Below are positions 25,177 to 34,554 of a stretch of DNA of 64,000 bases, piece by piece. Source of the DNA: Prevotella sp. (GTDB lineage: Bacteria; Bacteroidota; Bacteroidia; Bacteroidales; Bacteroidaceae); the NCBI GenBank assembly GCA_017410365.1, contig JAFQQY010000014.1:19326-83325 (forward strand). The letters are read 5' to 3'. A program made the translations under genes and the position numbers. Position 1 is the first letter of the stretch. Each line of letters begins with the position of its first letter. The notes beneath the pieces were generated by a model. The model saw only the letters and a program-made list of their open reading frames with translations. It searched no databases and was not told where the DNA came from.

Positions 25177-26139
25177 ATGATTATGAAAAAGGTGATATTT
25201 ACAATCGTTGCATTAATTTCATTTGCACTCTCAGCAGATGCTATGACATACGAACAAGCACGTACAGAAGCTCTTTTCCTTACAGACAAGATGGCATACG
25301 AGTTGAATCTCACCAGCGAACAATACGAGGCTGCTTACGAGATCAACCTTGATTATTTGATGGGTGTAACCAATCGCGACGATGTGTATGGTGTTTATTG
25401 GGAGCGTCGCAATTTAGATATGAGTTATATTCTATTAGACTGGCAGTGGAGAGCTTTCCGCGCAGCAAGTTATTTCTTCCGCCCGTTGTATTGGAATGCT
25501 GGTTATTGGCATTTCGGAATATATGCACGCTATCCACGTCGTCATTATCTATACTTCGGTCGTCCTGCATTCTATTCTTCATATCGTGGTGGTCATAGTT
25601 GGCGAATGAATGGTGGACGCAGTTACTATCACGGACGTAGAGACCGCTTTGTACATACAGGTAGCCGTAATCACGGAGGAATGCGTGACAGATGGGATAG
25701 GGGAGACTTCAGACATAATTCACGACGTGAGAGTGGCAGTTCGACACATGTTACAGTGAATCATCGTGATGGTCGCAGCGGACATTTTGGACAAAGACGT
25801 GGTCAAGATTCAAATCCTTCAAACAACCGCCATTCTATAGGCAATGGCGAGAACAAAAGCAATAGCGGTACTGGTATTAGAAATAATGAAAATACAAGCC
25901 GTGTAAATAACATAGGCGCATTTTCTGGTAGCCGTAGTGAAGGTCGTACAATTAAAATGAATACAAATGGAAGAACAGACAGGCCGTCTGCCAACTTAAA
26001 CTCAATGCGTACTAATCGTTCCAGTTCATCTGTCAGTTCGTCGCGCAGCACTTCAAGCCGTAGAACTTCTTCACACTCAGCTGGTAGTCGCAGCTCTTCT
26101 TCACGAAGTGGTGGTGGACGTTTCGGAGGACAAAGATAA
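25177..26139 (+). CDS. Secreted Arg/Ser/Gly-rich basic protein, function unknown
   Basis: 320 residues (318 if the second ATG at 25183 is used, which gives the cleaner signal peptide MKKVIFTIVALISFALSADA). Residues about 25-120 are ordered and aromatic (MTYEQARTEALFLTDKMAYE, WRAFRAASYFFRPLYWNAGY). From about 125 the chain becomes low-complexity: Arg, His, Gly, Asn, then a tail of Ser/Arg repeats ending RSGGGRFGGQR. It is very basic and likely cell-envelope or extracellular; binding to anionic polymers such as DNA or polysaccharide is only a guess. The gene is preceded by the paired TAGGGA sites and is transcribed alone. Confidence 0.72.
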   Translation: MIMKKVIFTIVALISFALSADAMTYEQARTEALFLTDKMAYELNLTSEQYEAAYEINLDYLMGVTNRDDVYGVYWERRNLDMSYILLDWQWRAFRAASYFFRPLYWNAGYWHFGIYARYPRRHYLYFGRPAFYSSYRGGHSWRMNGGRSYYHGRRDRFVHTGSRNHGGMRDRWDRGDFRHNSRRESGSSTHVTVNHRDGRSGHFGQRRGQDSNPSNNRHSIGNGENKSNSGTGIRNNENTSRVNNIGAFSGSRSEGRTIKMNTNGRTDRPSANLNSMRTNRSSSSVSSSRSTSSRRTSSHSAGSRSSSSRSGGGRFGGQR

Positions 26140-26197
26140 TGCTTCCTTATTAATGCAAATAATGTTTAAAATCTGATGTGATGCCATTTATTATTCG

Positions 26198-26205
26198 TAC
26201 ATTTG
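26198..26205 (+). promoter_or_regulatory. -7 box of the DUF308 gene
   Basis: TACATTTG, with the ATG 26 bp further at 26231. Confidence 0.6.
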
Positions 26206-26230
26206 CGGTACTAATATAAAAGAGACAGTT

Positions 26231-26854
26231 ATGAAAATCTTGCATAGTTCGTTATTCCGTGCAGTATGCTCATTGATAATAGGAGTACTGCTCATCCAGT
26301 ATCCGTCAGATACAGCTACTTGGATTGTTATATTAATAGGAGTGTTGTTTCTCCTTTCTGGTATAATTTCTATCATCGCATATTATTTTGCAAGAAAGAA
26401 TGCATCCAGAACTATAGTTACAGATGCCGGCGGCCGTGTCATATCAGGAGGCATTCCTTCTTATCCCGTCTTGGGATTAGGTAATCTGTTGTTAGGACTT
26501 ATATTGGCATTACGTCCAGATGCAGTAATAGATATTATGGCCTATATCTTAGGAGCAATTCTCATAGTCGGAGCAGTGACTCAGATTGCTAATTTGATTT
26601 CTGCCAATAGGTTTTATCGCATCCCTGTTCTGTTCTGGATAAGTCCGATTATCATATTGATTGTAGGCCTTATGAGTATCATCAAACCAGAGTGGATAGC
26701 ATCAGCGCCTCTGATGGTTTTAGGATGGTGTTTGGTTCTCTATGGGGTGACAGAAGTAATAAATACAATAAAGATATATACCGCCCGTAATAAAGCGGAG
26801 AAAGAAAAATACGAAGCCACAATTGATATTGAAACACAGGATGTTACTCCGTAA
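26231..26854 (+). CDS. DUF308/HdeD-like integral membrane protein
   Basis: 207 residues with six hydrophobic helices in three pairs, each with Gly-rich turns: IGVLLIQYPSDTATWIVILIG, LGLGNLLLGLILALRPDAVI and ISPIIILIVGLMSIIKP. This internal two-helix repeat is the DUF308 (HdeD-type) pattern. E. coli HdeD is linked to acid resistance, but the biochemical role of the family is unknown. The tail (residues about 185-207) is charged and cytoplasmic. The 3' end overlaps the convergent uridine kinase gene by 11 bp without a visible terminator. Confidence 0.82.
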   Translation: MKILHSSLFRAVCSLIIGVLLIQYPSDTATWIVILIGVLFLLSGIISIIAYYFARKNASRTIVTDAGGRVISGGIPSYPVLGLGNLLLGLILALRPDAVIDIMAYILGAILIVGAVTQIANLISANRFYRIPVLFWISPIIILIVGLMSIIKPEWIASAPLMVLGWCLVLYGVTEVINTIKIYTARNKAEKEKYEATIDIETQDVTP

Positions 26855-27455
26855 CAATCCTTTCAATGTATGATTTTAGGATATTGATGCCGGTCTTGTT
26901 CTCGCCTCCTAGAGGCACAATAAGGTCGGCATATTTTTTAGTCGGTTCTATAAACTGCTCGTGCATCGGTTTCAGTACTTTCAGATAGCGGTCGATAACC
27001 ATTTCTACAGTGCGTCCCCTTTCCACCACATCACGCTGTATGTTGCGTATCAGTCTCTCGTCCGAATCCGTATCAACAAATATCTTCAGGTCCATCATGT
27101 CTCGCAGTTTTTTGTTCAGTAGCGTCATGATACCCTCTATTATTATGACAGGCTTAGGCTCTACATGAACAGTTTCTTTCTGTCTGTTGCTTTCGATGTA
27201 CGAGTATGTCGGTTGCTCTACGGCTATTCCTTCTTTGAGCTGTTTGACGTGTTCAATAAGCAGTTTCCAGTCGAAAGCATCAGGATGGTCAAAGTTTATC
27301 GCCCTTCTTTCTTCGGCTGTCATGTTTGTCGTGTCGTTATAGTAAGAATCCAATGGCACCACTGCCACATAGTGCGGAGGCAATGCCTCTGCTATCTTCC
27401 TTACCACAGTGGTCTTTCCCGAACCGGTTCCTCCGGCAATGCCTATTATTGTCAT
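26844..27455 (-). CDS. udk: Uridine kinase
   Basis: 203 residues. P-loop GGTGSGKTT (K14), VVPLDSYYND with the uridine-site Asp, INFDHPDAFDW, YSYIESNRQ and IIEGIMTL are all hallmarks of uridine/cytidine kinase. It phosphorylates uridine and cytidine to UMP/CMP with a nucleoside triphosphate, the salvage entry step for pyrimidine nucleosides. It is third in a minus-strand operon behind a secreted nuclease-like protein and a uracil-DNA-glycosylase-fold protein (gaps 2 and 14 bp), a context that fits use of scavenged nucleic acid. Confidence 0.95.
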   Translation of the reverse strand: MTIIGIAGGTGSGKTTVVRKIAEALPPHYVAVVPLDSYYNDTTNMTAEERRAINFDHPDAFDWKLLIEHVKQLKEGIAVEQPTYSYIESNRQKETVHVEPKPVIIIEGIMTLLNKKLRDMMDLKIFVDTDSDERLIRNIQRDVVERGRTVEMVIDRYLKVLKPMHEQFIEPTKKYADLIVPLGGENKTGINILKSYIERIVTE

Positions 27456-27469
27456 AACAAATAGTTGTT

Positions 27470-28042
27470 TTAAAAAATCTCTTTGAACACCTTATTATAA
27501 TATATAGCCTTGTTCTCCAACTTCATAGGGTAAGCCCTGGACGAACTGGGCATGCGATATAATCTCATCAAGCGGTTGTCGAGCACGAACTCAGAATATC
27601 CGCCCACCTTCGGTTCTTCAATACCGTAATGCTGGCAAAACACAGTTGTCGCCAGTTGTCCGGCAGTAATCACAGCCTTACACTCTGGTAGTTGGCGAAG
27701 CATACCGTCAAGGTCTGATGGTCTTACTATCTCCAAATCCTTGTCCGAGGCATTGTTCTTCGTCCTCACCACCTCATCGGCTGTATCATAAAGAGCTATT
27801 CCTTTTTCCTTTAGGAAAGGTATTATCAGTGATATGTCAAACCGTTTTTCCTGCTCCAGAACAAAGTGTTGCTTGTCATTGAAGAAACATAAGCCCATGA
27901 TTCTCCACATGTCATTGATGAAGTTTGGATAATAAAACTCCATGCTCCAACGCTTCTGTGCCGGTGGAAATGTGCCCAGCATTAGCAATCGCGCATTCTT
28001 TGGCAGAAACGGTTCAAACGGGTGTCGCTCAACGTTTGTCAC
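27470..28042 (-). CDS. Uracil-DNA glycosylase superfamily protein
   Basis: 190 residues. LLMLGTFPPAQKRWSMEFYY near residue 18 corresponds to motif 1 of the Mug/UDG-like superfamily (LGxFP), and RMPSSSRAYPM near residue 165 to the C-terminal DNA-binding loop (PSxSxA). This most resembles the Mug-like or deoxyinosine-type DNA glycosylases of Bacteroidales. Expected role: removal of a deaminated or mismatched base from DNA in the cytoplasm. The nucleophile-activating residue cannot be set with certainty by eye. It is 2 bp after the EEP gene and 14 bp before udk. Confidence 0.72.
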   Translation of the reverse strand: MTNVERHPFEPFLPKNARLLMLGTFPPAQKRWSMEFYYPNFINDMWRIMGLCFFNDKQHFVLEQEKRFDISLIIPFLKEKGIALYDTADEVVRTKNNASDKDLEIVRPSDLDGMLRQLPECKAVITAGQLATTVFCQHYGIEEPKVGGYSEFVLDNRLMRLYRMPSSSRAYPMKLENKAIYYNKVFKEIF

Positions 28043-28044
28043 TT

Positions 28045-29100
28045 CTACTTCTGTTCCTTAACTAGATAAACAATTGCTGGCAGATGGTCGCTATAACCGT
28101 CGAGCCATGAACCGCCGGCATGGGTACGTTTGGGGTTGCCCTTATACTTGCCTTCCTGCTGGAATAGGTAGTCGCGTGTAAATATCTGGTTCTTCAGATA
28201 CTTTAATGTAGAGTAATCCTTTTTCTTGTCGCGGCAAAGCAGACTTGGCGACAGTATTATCTGGTCAAACAGGTTCCAACCGCCATTATACATCAGTGTT
28301 CCTCTGCCTTCTTTTGCAAGCACGTTCCACCACGGGTTATACATATCACCATCGCCCACATCCTTTATCTCGCGCTTTGCGCCAAGTTTTTCAGCCATTG
28401 AAGGGTCCATTGGGTCGTCGTTCATATCACCCATTATTAAAACCTTGACATCTGGGTCGTCCTTTATTAGCGAATCCTTAAGCGCTTTCAGTTGTTTGCC
28501 GCCTATCTCGCGATAAAAAGAACTGTTGAATCGGCTTGGCAGATGGGTAACTACCACGGTAACATGCTCATTGGCCATTGTTCCGCTTACTGTCAAAAAA
28601 CCTCGTGTATAGTATGCGCTGTCTTTCTCCAGCTCCTGAACAAATGGCACGAGTTTCACGTCTCTCACCTTGAAGAGCTTTGGATTATATAGCATTGCGC
28701 AGTCGACACCACGGCGGTCTGGTCCTTCAATGTGGCAGTACTTGTAGCCCCTCTTTGCCAAAGGCTCCTGTGCCACAAGGTCGTCCAGCGCCCTGGAGTT
28801 CTCCACCTCACTCACGCCGATAACGGCACAGCCGATAGACATAGGCAGCATGTCCGTTCCCATTTCCGATAGCACGCGTGCCATGTTGCGCAGCTTATGC
28901 GTATATTTTATCTTGTTCCACTTATATGTGCCGTCAGCCAGAAACTCAAAGTCGTTCTTGCCTTCGTCATGACAAGTGTCAAACAGATTTTCCAGATTAT
29001 AGAATCCTACTGCATATACCGAGAACTTTTTGTTCTGCGCAGAAGAGAGAATGCCTCCAAATGCAAATAAAGTGATTAATGACAATATAAAATTCTTCAT
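28045..29100 (-). CDS. Secreted endonuclease/exonuclease/phosphatase (EEP) family protein
   Basis: 351 residues with signal peptide (FILSLITLFAFGGILSSAQ). The full set of EEP catalytic motifs is present: FYNLENLFD, GVSEVEN, VVVTHLPSRF, GDMNDDPMD and YSDHLPAIVYL. Such metal-dependent enzymes cut phosphodiester bonds in DNA/RNA or, less often, phospholipids or inositol phosphates. Export plus position beside a uracil glycosylase, uridine kinase and, divergently, a TonB receptor with OB-like lipoproteins favours a nucleic-acid substrate outside the cytoplasm. First gene of the minus-strand operon; a weak -7 box (GATATTTG, minus strand) lies near 29125. Confidence 0.87.
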   Translation of the reverse strand: MKNFILSLITLFAFGGILSSAQNKKFSVYAVGFYNLENLFDTCHDEGKNDFEFLADGTYKWNKIKYTHKLRNMARVLSEMGTDMLPMSIGCAVIGVSEVENSRALDDLVAQEPLAKRGYKYCHIEGPDRRGVDCAMLYNPKLFKVRDVKLVPFVQELEKDSAYYTRGFLTVSGTMANEHVTVVVTHLPSRFNSSFYREIGGKQLKALKDSLIKDDPDVKVLIMGDMNDDPMDPSMAEKLGAKREIKDVGDGDMYNPWWNVLAKEGRGTLMYNGGWNLFDQIILSPSLLCRDKKKDYSTLKYLKNQIFTRDYLFQQEGKYKGNPKRTHAGGSWLDGYSDHLPAIVYLVKEQK

Positions 29101-29246
29101 AATATCTTAATTTTAGATGCAAATATCGTTATTTAAACTGATAAATAAGCATTTTTATTGAAAAAATAATCATAAAACTATCATTTTTTAGATTTAAATT
29201 ATTTACTTTGCATCTCAGAAAAACAATTAAAAACATATTATTTGCT

Positions 29247-31832
29247 ATGAAGAAGAAACTAAAATTAGCAGTGGTTGCTTTTTGCAGTGTCTCATCTGTT
29301 GTGGCTCAAGACGTAGATTCGCTTGGGTTGGGCAATGTGGCGCAAGACGAGCAAGCATTCACCTTTACTGAGGCTCAGCTCGGAGAAGATGACGATGTTT
29401 CGCAGAACATCTCGGTAGCGGGTTCCAACAGTAACACCTATGCGAGGAATGTCGGCTACCGATTCAGTGCTGCCCGATTCAAGTACAGGGCTTACAATTC
29501 AAAGTATAACGAAATTTATGTCAACGGCAATCCGCTCAACGACATAGAGAGAGGCGAGTTCAGTTTCTCTAATGTAGGCGGTCTGAACAACCAGACACGC
29601 AACGTCGAGATGTCGCTGCCATTCGAGGACAACGGCTTTGCCATAACAGCCCTTGGCGGTTCTAACAACTACAACTTCCGTCCGAGCACAATGCCTTCCG
29701 GTCATAGGGTATCGCTGGCGGGTGCCAACCGCAACTATACATTCAGAGGCATGTATTCTTACAATTCAGGCATCAACGACAAGGGTTGGTCTTACTCTGC
29801 CGCACTGACCTACAGATGGGCAAACGAAGGATATATTGAAGGAACATTCTATAATGCCCTTTCTTATTTCTTCGGCGTAGAGAAGATTATCAACGACCAG
29901 CACAGCCTGTCGCTCGTTACATGGGGCAACCCTACTGAGCGTGCCGCACAGGCAGCCAGTACGGATGAGATGTACTGGATAGCCAACGACAATCACTATA
30001 ATCCAAACTGGGGTTATCAGAACGGCGAGAAGCGCAACGCACGCGTAATAGAGAGTTTTGCTCCTACTGCCTTGCTCACTTGGGACTTCACCATCGACGA
30101 GAAGACCAAGCTCACGACAACGCTCTTGGGCAAATATTCAATGTATAGCAGTTCAAAACTTAACTACAACAACAGTACCAATCCCGCACCTGACTACTAC
30201 AGCCTGATGCCAAGTTACCATTACAACGTGTGGGATCCTACTGACACTGAGAACAGGACAGAAACCGCCAGAGCCAACTGGCAGGCGGCTTACGACTACC
30301 TCTGTGCGTCAAAGGCTAACCGCCAGATTAACTGGGACCGCCTTTACTATGCCAACAAGACTGCATCGCTGCAGGGTGCAGATGCCATGTACTACCAGCA
30401 GGCATATCATGACGACCAACTCACGCTCAACCTCTCTTCTGTGCTGCGCAAGGAACTGTCAAAGAACTCTGTTCTTAATGCAGGCATCACCCTTTCTACC
30501 AACAAGGGCATGCACTATCAGACCATGGAAGACCTTCTCGGAGCAAGTCGCTTCCGCAACATCAATACATACGTAGTTGGTACATACGCAGAAAACTCTG
30601 ATGAGGTGCAGTACGACCTCAACCACCCTAACGCCGAGGTGCGCGAGGGCGACAGGTTCGCTTACGACTACAATGTGTTTGTAAACAAGGCTACGGCATG
30701 GGCTGGTCTTGCTCACGACTTCAATTTTGCTCGCGTGTTTGTCAACGGACGCATCAGCGGCATCACTATGCAGCGCGAGGGTAAGATGCGCAACGGACTT
30801 GCTAAAGACAATTCTTTCGGCAAGAGCGGCACGGCCAAGTTCCTCGACGGAGGCGGCAAGATTGGCGCCAACATCAATTTGGGCAAGGGACACATGATTA
30901 CAGCAGGTGCTGGTTACGAACTTAAAGCACCGACTCCACGCACATCTTTCGCATCGCCACAGGTAAACAACGACTTCGTGAACAACCTGAAGAACGAGAA
31001 GGTGATGAGCGCCGAACTGGGTTACAGTCTTAGCACTTCTTGGCTGAAGGCAAACGTTAGCGGCTATTACAGCAAACTGACTGACGTTACAGAATACAGC
31101 ATGGCTTATTCTGACATTCAGAACTCATTCTCATACATTTCGCTTACAGGCATCAACAAGGAATACTATGGTGTTGAACTGGGATTGGACATCAAGCTCA
31201 ACTCTGCTTTCAGCATCAATGCACTTGGAACCATCAGCGAAGCGAAATACACTAACAACGCATACGTTTCATACATGCTTTCTGATGGCACAAAGTCAGA
31301 AGACGGTACGCTCTATCACAAGGACATCTGCGTGAACAAGGGCATGCGCGAGGGCGGCACACCGCTCACAGCAGCCAGTCTCGGACTGTCTTATCATCAG
31401 GGTGGATGGTATATCGATGTTATCGGCAACTACTACGACAGAATTTATCTGTACTACTCACCGATTACCCGCTATTACAAAGACTATCCAGGTGCATTGG
31501 ACCCAACAACCGGCGAAACAATGTATGACGAAAACGGTACACTGGTTCGCGACCTCACCGAACTGCCAGAGCAAGCAAAAGGCGATGGCGGCTTCATGCT
31601 CGACCTGAGCATCGGCAAGAGCATTTATGTAAAGAAGGGTTCTCTCTCTTTCAACCTCATGCTCACCAACGTGCTTAACAATCAGAAGATTTGCACTGGT
31701 GGCATGGAACAGAACCGCCGCGATACCGACGAGACTGGTGAGACCATCCGCACTTATTCGTTCAAGAACAGTCCTAAGAAATTCTATGCCAACGGAATCA
31801 ACGGAATGTTCATCGTAACATACAAGTTCTAA
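29247..31832 (+). CDS. TonB-dependent outer membrane receptor
   Basis: 861 residues from ATG 29247 (an upstream TTG in frame overlaps the probable promoter, TTACTTTG at about 29203-29210). Signal peptide KLKLAVVAFCSVSSVVAQ. A plug-like region near residues 60-150 (YNEIYVNGNPLNDIERGEFS, NVGGLNNQTRNVEMSLPFED) is followed by a long beta-barrel with alternating aromatic strands and a C-terminal Phe strand (GMFIVTYKF). No carboxypeptidase-like N-terminal extension and no SusD gene next door, so it is not a standard glycan SusC. It is likely to import a large ligand across the outer membrane; two lipoproteins follow within 25-30 bp. GC content is clearly higher than in the flanking polysaccharide locus. 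Confidence 0.86.
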   Translation: MKKKLKLAVVAFCSVSSVVAQDVDSLGLGNVAQDEQAFTFTEAQLGEDDDVSQNISVAGSNSNTYARNVGYRFSAARFKYRAYNSKYNEIYVNGNPLNDIERGEFSFSNVGGLNNQTRNVEMSLPFEDNGFAITALGGSNNYNFRPSTMPSGHRVSLAGANRNYTFRGMYSYNSGINDKGWSYSAALTYRWANEGYIEGTFYNALSYFFGVEKIINDQHSLSLVTWGNPTERAAQAASTDEMYWIANDNHYNPNWGYQNGEKRNARVIESFAPTALLTWDFTIDEKTKLTTTLLGKYSMYSSSKLNYNNSTNPAPDYYSLMPSYHYNVWDPTDTENRTETARANWQAAYDYLCASKANRQINWDRLYYANKTASLQGADAMYYQQAYHDDQLTLNLSSVLRKELSKNSVLNAGITLSTNKGMHYQTMEDLLGASRFRNINTYVVGTYAENSDEVQYDLNHPNAEVREGDRFAYDYNVFVNKATAWAGLAHDFNFARVFVNGRISGITMQREGKMRNGLAKDNSFGKSGTAKFLDGGGKIGANINLGKGHMITAGAGYELKAPTPRTSFASPQVNNDFVNNLKNEKVMSAELGYSLSTSWLKANVSGYYSKLTDVTEYSMAYSDIQNSFSYISLTGINKEYYGVELGLDIKLNSAFSINALGTISEAKYTNNAYVSYMLSDGTKSEDGTLYHKDICVNKGMREGGTPLTAASLGLSYHQGGWYIDVIGNYYDRIYLYYSPITRYYKDYPGALDPTTGETMYDENGTLVRDLTELPEQAKGDGGFMLDLSIGKSIYVKKGSLSFNLMLTNVLNNQKICTGGMEQNRRDTDETGETIRTYSFKNSPKKFYANGINGMFIVTYKF

Positions 31833-31857
31833 CATTATTAATATATAAGGAACAGAT

Positions 31858-32715
31858 ATGAAAAAGATAAGATTCATTTTAATGGGCGTTGTTTGCTGCA
31901 TGCTTTCAGCATGTATGAACGACGGTTGGGACGAACCAACATTCAGCGAACCGCCTTTTGGAAACAACGATATTGTTGAAACTAATGTTATTTCTATTGC
32001 CAGTCTCATTGACAAATATCCAAACGTGTTTGCAAGTACCGACCAGAACAAGGAAATAACTGAGGATATTCAAATCAAGGGACGCATCACCGGCAACGAC
32101 CTTGGCGGCAACATCTACAAGCAACTGGCCATTCAGGACGAGACTGCGGCCATAATCATTGCCGTAAACCAGAACGGTCTTAACGGTTATCTGGCTGAGG
32201 GACAGGAGATTCTCATCGACCTGAAGGGATTGCACATCGGCGGCTATCGCAAGCAGCCACAGATTGGCGCTCCTTACAATGGTACCAGCATAGGCAGAAT
32301 GTCTAAGGACATCTGGATGCAGCATTTTAAGATTACCGACCAGAACCCATTGCAGCAGACACCTGTTGACTTCAAGAATGTTTGCAACGACATGGACGGC
32401 AACTGTGGCAAACTGGTGGTTCTGAAGGATGTGTCGTTCATCGACGCTGACGGCAAGTCAACATTTGCTCCTGCCGACGGCAGCGTGGCAACATCGGGCG
32501 GCAACAACATCAACCGCAGTCTTAGAGAGGGCTTTGGCAACAAGGAGGTGGTGATACGCACCAGTACATACGCCGACTTCGCCGGCATGATTCTGCCTTA
32601 CGATGCAGATAACAACAAACCTGCAAAATGCAACATCACCGGCATCGCCACACGCTACAACAGCACATGGCAGATTCTGATACGCAAGAGCAGCGACATC
32701 GAGATAATAAAGTAA
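31858..32715 (+). CDS. DUF5689 lipoprotein
   Basis: 285 residues with a lipoprotein signal (GVVCCMLSACMNDG, Cys about residue 19). From about residue 45 (VISIASLIDKYPNVF), IKGRITGNDLGGNIYKQLAI and EGQEILIDLKGLHIGGY match the DUF5689 family, whose strands suggest an OB-type fold. The end reads ATRYNSTWQILIRKSSDIEI, again OB-like. DUF5689 proteins typically accompany TonB receptors of this kind and secreted EEP nucleases in Bacteroidales; surface binding partner of the receptor is the natural inference. Located 25 bp after the receptor and 28 bp before the next lipoprotein. Confidence 0.8.
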   Translation: MKKIRFILMGVVCCMLSACMNDGWDEPTFSEPPFGNNDIVETNVISIASLIDKYPNVFASTDQNKEITEDIQIKGRITGNDLGGNIYKQLAIQDETAAIIIAVNQNGLNGYLAEGQEILIDLKGLHIGGYRKQPQIGAPYNGTSIGRMSKDIWMQHFKITDQNPLQQTPVDFKNVCNDMDGNCGKLVVLKDVSFIDADGKSTFAPADGSVATSGGNNINRSLREGFGNKEVVIRTSTYADFAGMILPYDADNNKPAKCNITGIATRYNSTWQILIRKSSDIEIIK

Positions 32716-32743
32716 CAAACAAAGAAACAAACAATTTTAAGAT

Positions 32744-34498
32744 ATGAAGAAGATATTCAAGACAATGCTTGCTGTAGCTATAGCAGCATTTACATTTACA
32801 AGTTGCGAGGACGTGCCTGAACCATACGAACTGCCGGGCAGTGGCACAGAGACACCAGAGGTTCCTTCTACAGGTGAGGCTGTAGGCGATGGAACATTGG
32901 AGAATCCGTTCAACAGTGTGGCGGCAAACAACTACGTTGCATCGCTTCCTGCAGGCACAGAGTCTGACAAGGACATATACATCAAGGGCAAGGTTGTTTC
33001 AGTTAAGGAACAGTTTAGCACCCAATTTGGCAATGCCACATTCTATATCTCTGACGACGGCACATCAAAAGGCCAGTTCTATGTGTTCCGCACTCTCTAT
33101 CTTGGCAACAAGAAATATACCGATGGCGAGAACATCAAGGTTGGCGACGAGGTGATTATTTGTGGTAAGGTGACCAACTACATGGGCAACACTCCTGAGA
33201 CAGTTACCAACAAGAGCTATATCTACTCGCTGAACGGCAAGACTGCCGATGGCGGCAGCGACACTCCAACAACAGGCGAGGCTAAGGGCAACGGTACACT
33301 GGATAATCCGTACAACAGCATCGCAGCAAACCAGTTGGCTTCTTCTCTGGCAGACGGTGCAGAGTCTGAGGCTGTTTATATCAAGGGTAAGATTGCATCT
33401 ATCAAGGAGGAGTTCAGCACCCAGTTCGGCAATGCTACTTTCTACATCTCTGACGATGGTACCGACAACGGCACATTCTACGTGTTCCGCACTCTATATC
33501 TTGGCAACCAGAAATATTCTGGCGGCGACAACATCAAGGTTGGCGACGAGGTGATTATCTACGGCAAGGTATGCAACTATATGGGCAACACACCAGAAAC
33601 TGTACAAAACGGCAGTTACCTCTATTCTCTCAACGGCAAGACAGCCGAGGGCGGCAGCGACACACCGACAGACGGTGCTAAGGGCGACGGTACACTGGAG
33701 AACCCATACAACAGCATCGCAGCCAACAGCGTGGCAAGTGCTCTGAAGGATGGCGAGCAGTCAGACGTTGTTTACATCAAGGGTAAGGTGGCTACTATCC
33801 GAGAACAGTATGGCACACAGTATGGCAACGCCACATTCACCATCTCTGACGATGGCACTACAAACGGCGAGTTCCTCGTGTTCCGTGCTCTCTATCTCAA
33901 CAATGTGAAATATACTGAGGGCGAAGTGCTCCACGTTGGCGACGACGTTGTTGTTTGCGGCAAGCTCTGCAACTACATGGGCAACACTCCTGAGACTGTA
34001 ACAGGCGAGGCTTACCTCTACTCGCTGACCTGCAATGGTGGAACAGAGGAACCGGAGAATCCGGGCGGTGGCGATGATGCTGATGGCAAGTCTATCACAC
34101 TTGTTCCTTCAGAGATGGGTTATGAGAACGCTGCAGAAATGACAACCATCACTCTCTCTGACGGTACAACCATTACATTTGACGGTGGCGGAAATCAGAA
34201 TACACCTAAATATTACAACACAGGCAAGGGCATCCGTATGTATCCAAAGAACTCAATGAAGGTTAGCTCTTCTAAGAAGATTGCCTCTATTGTAATGACT
34301 TGTGATGTTTACAATGGTACAACCTATAATGCAAGCGGTGATCTTCAGGCAAATCCTGGTACAGTGAAGGTTGCAGACAACATTGTAACATTCGATGCTA
34401 TCAATAGCAACGACTGCACAATTACCAATGCTTCTACAACAACAGGTGCTCCAAGTCAGGTGCGCATGACACAGTTGAAGATTGTTTACGCAGAGTAA
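32744..34498 (+). CDS. Lipoprotein with three tandem OB-like (DUF6359-type) domains
   Basis: 584 residues; lipobox FTFTSC near residue 22. Three long repeats start near residues 43, 177 and 309, spaced 134 and 132 residues, each with GDGTLENPYNS, VYIKGKV, FGNATFYISDDGT, VGDEVIIYGKV and NYMGNTPETV. The strand pattern, and the phrase shape KGKV-(x)n-GDEV, is like OB-fold nucleic-acid-binding domains. A C-terminal beta-rich domain (about 445-584, ITLSDGTTITFDGGGN) is different and is probably a carbohydrate-module-like or adhesion domain. The repeats are also strongly similar at DNA level, implying recent duplication. Likely outer-leaflet partner of the receptor; DNA/RNA binding is inference. 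Confidence 0.8.
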   Translation: MKKIFKTMLAVAIAAFTFTSCEDVPEPYELPGSGTETPEVPSTGEAVGDGTLENPFNSVAANNYVASLPAGTESDKDIYIKGKVVSVKEQFSTQFGNATFYISDDGTSKGQFYVFRTLYLGNKKYTDGENIKVGDEVIICGKVTNYMGNTPETVTNKSYIYSLNGKTADGGSDTPTTGEAKGNGTLDNPYNSIAANQLASSLADGAESEAVYIKGKIASIKEEFSTQFGNATFYISDDGTDNGTFYVFRTLYLGNQKYSGGDNIKVGDEVIIYGKVCNYMGNTPETVQNGSYLYSLNGKTAEGGSDTPTDGAKGDGTLENPYNSIAANSVASALKDGEQSDVVYIKGKVATIREQYGTQYGNATFTISDDGTTNGEFLVFRALYLNNVKYTEGEVLHVGDDVVVCGKLCNYMGNTPETVTGEAYLYSLTCNGGTEEPENPGGGDDADGKSITLVPSEMGYENAAEMTTITLSDGTTITFDGGGNQNTPKYYNTGKGIRMYPKNSMKVSSSKKIASIVMTCDVYNGTTYNASGDLQANPGTVKVADNIVTFDAINSNDCTITNASTTTGAPSQVRMTQLKIVYAE

Positions 34499-34522
34499 AA
34501 GACATATAACAGCATTATCCAT

Positions 34523-34554
34523 CAGGGCGGTTTCATTAGGAACCGCCCTGTTTT
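34523..34554 (+). terminator. Terminator of the receptor operon
   Basis: CAGGGCGGTT (34523-34532) pairs with AACCGCCCTG (34541-34550), followed by TTTTGTT. A partial look-alike (ATCCATCAGG-GCCGTCCTGTTTTT) occurs at 38121-38146. Confidence 0.9.

Noticed and set aside
29208-29246. Upstream TTG start of the TonB receptor
   Set aside because: It overlaps the probable -7 box and would spoil the signal peptide that starts at ATG 29247.
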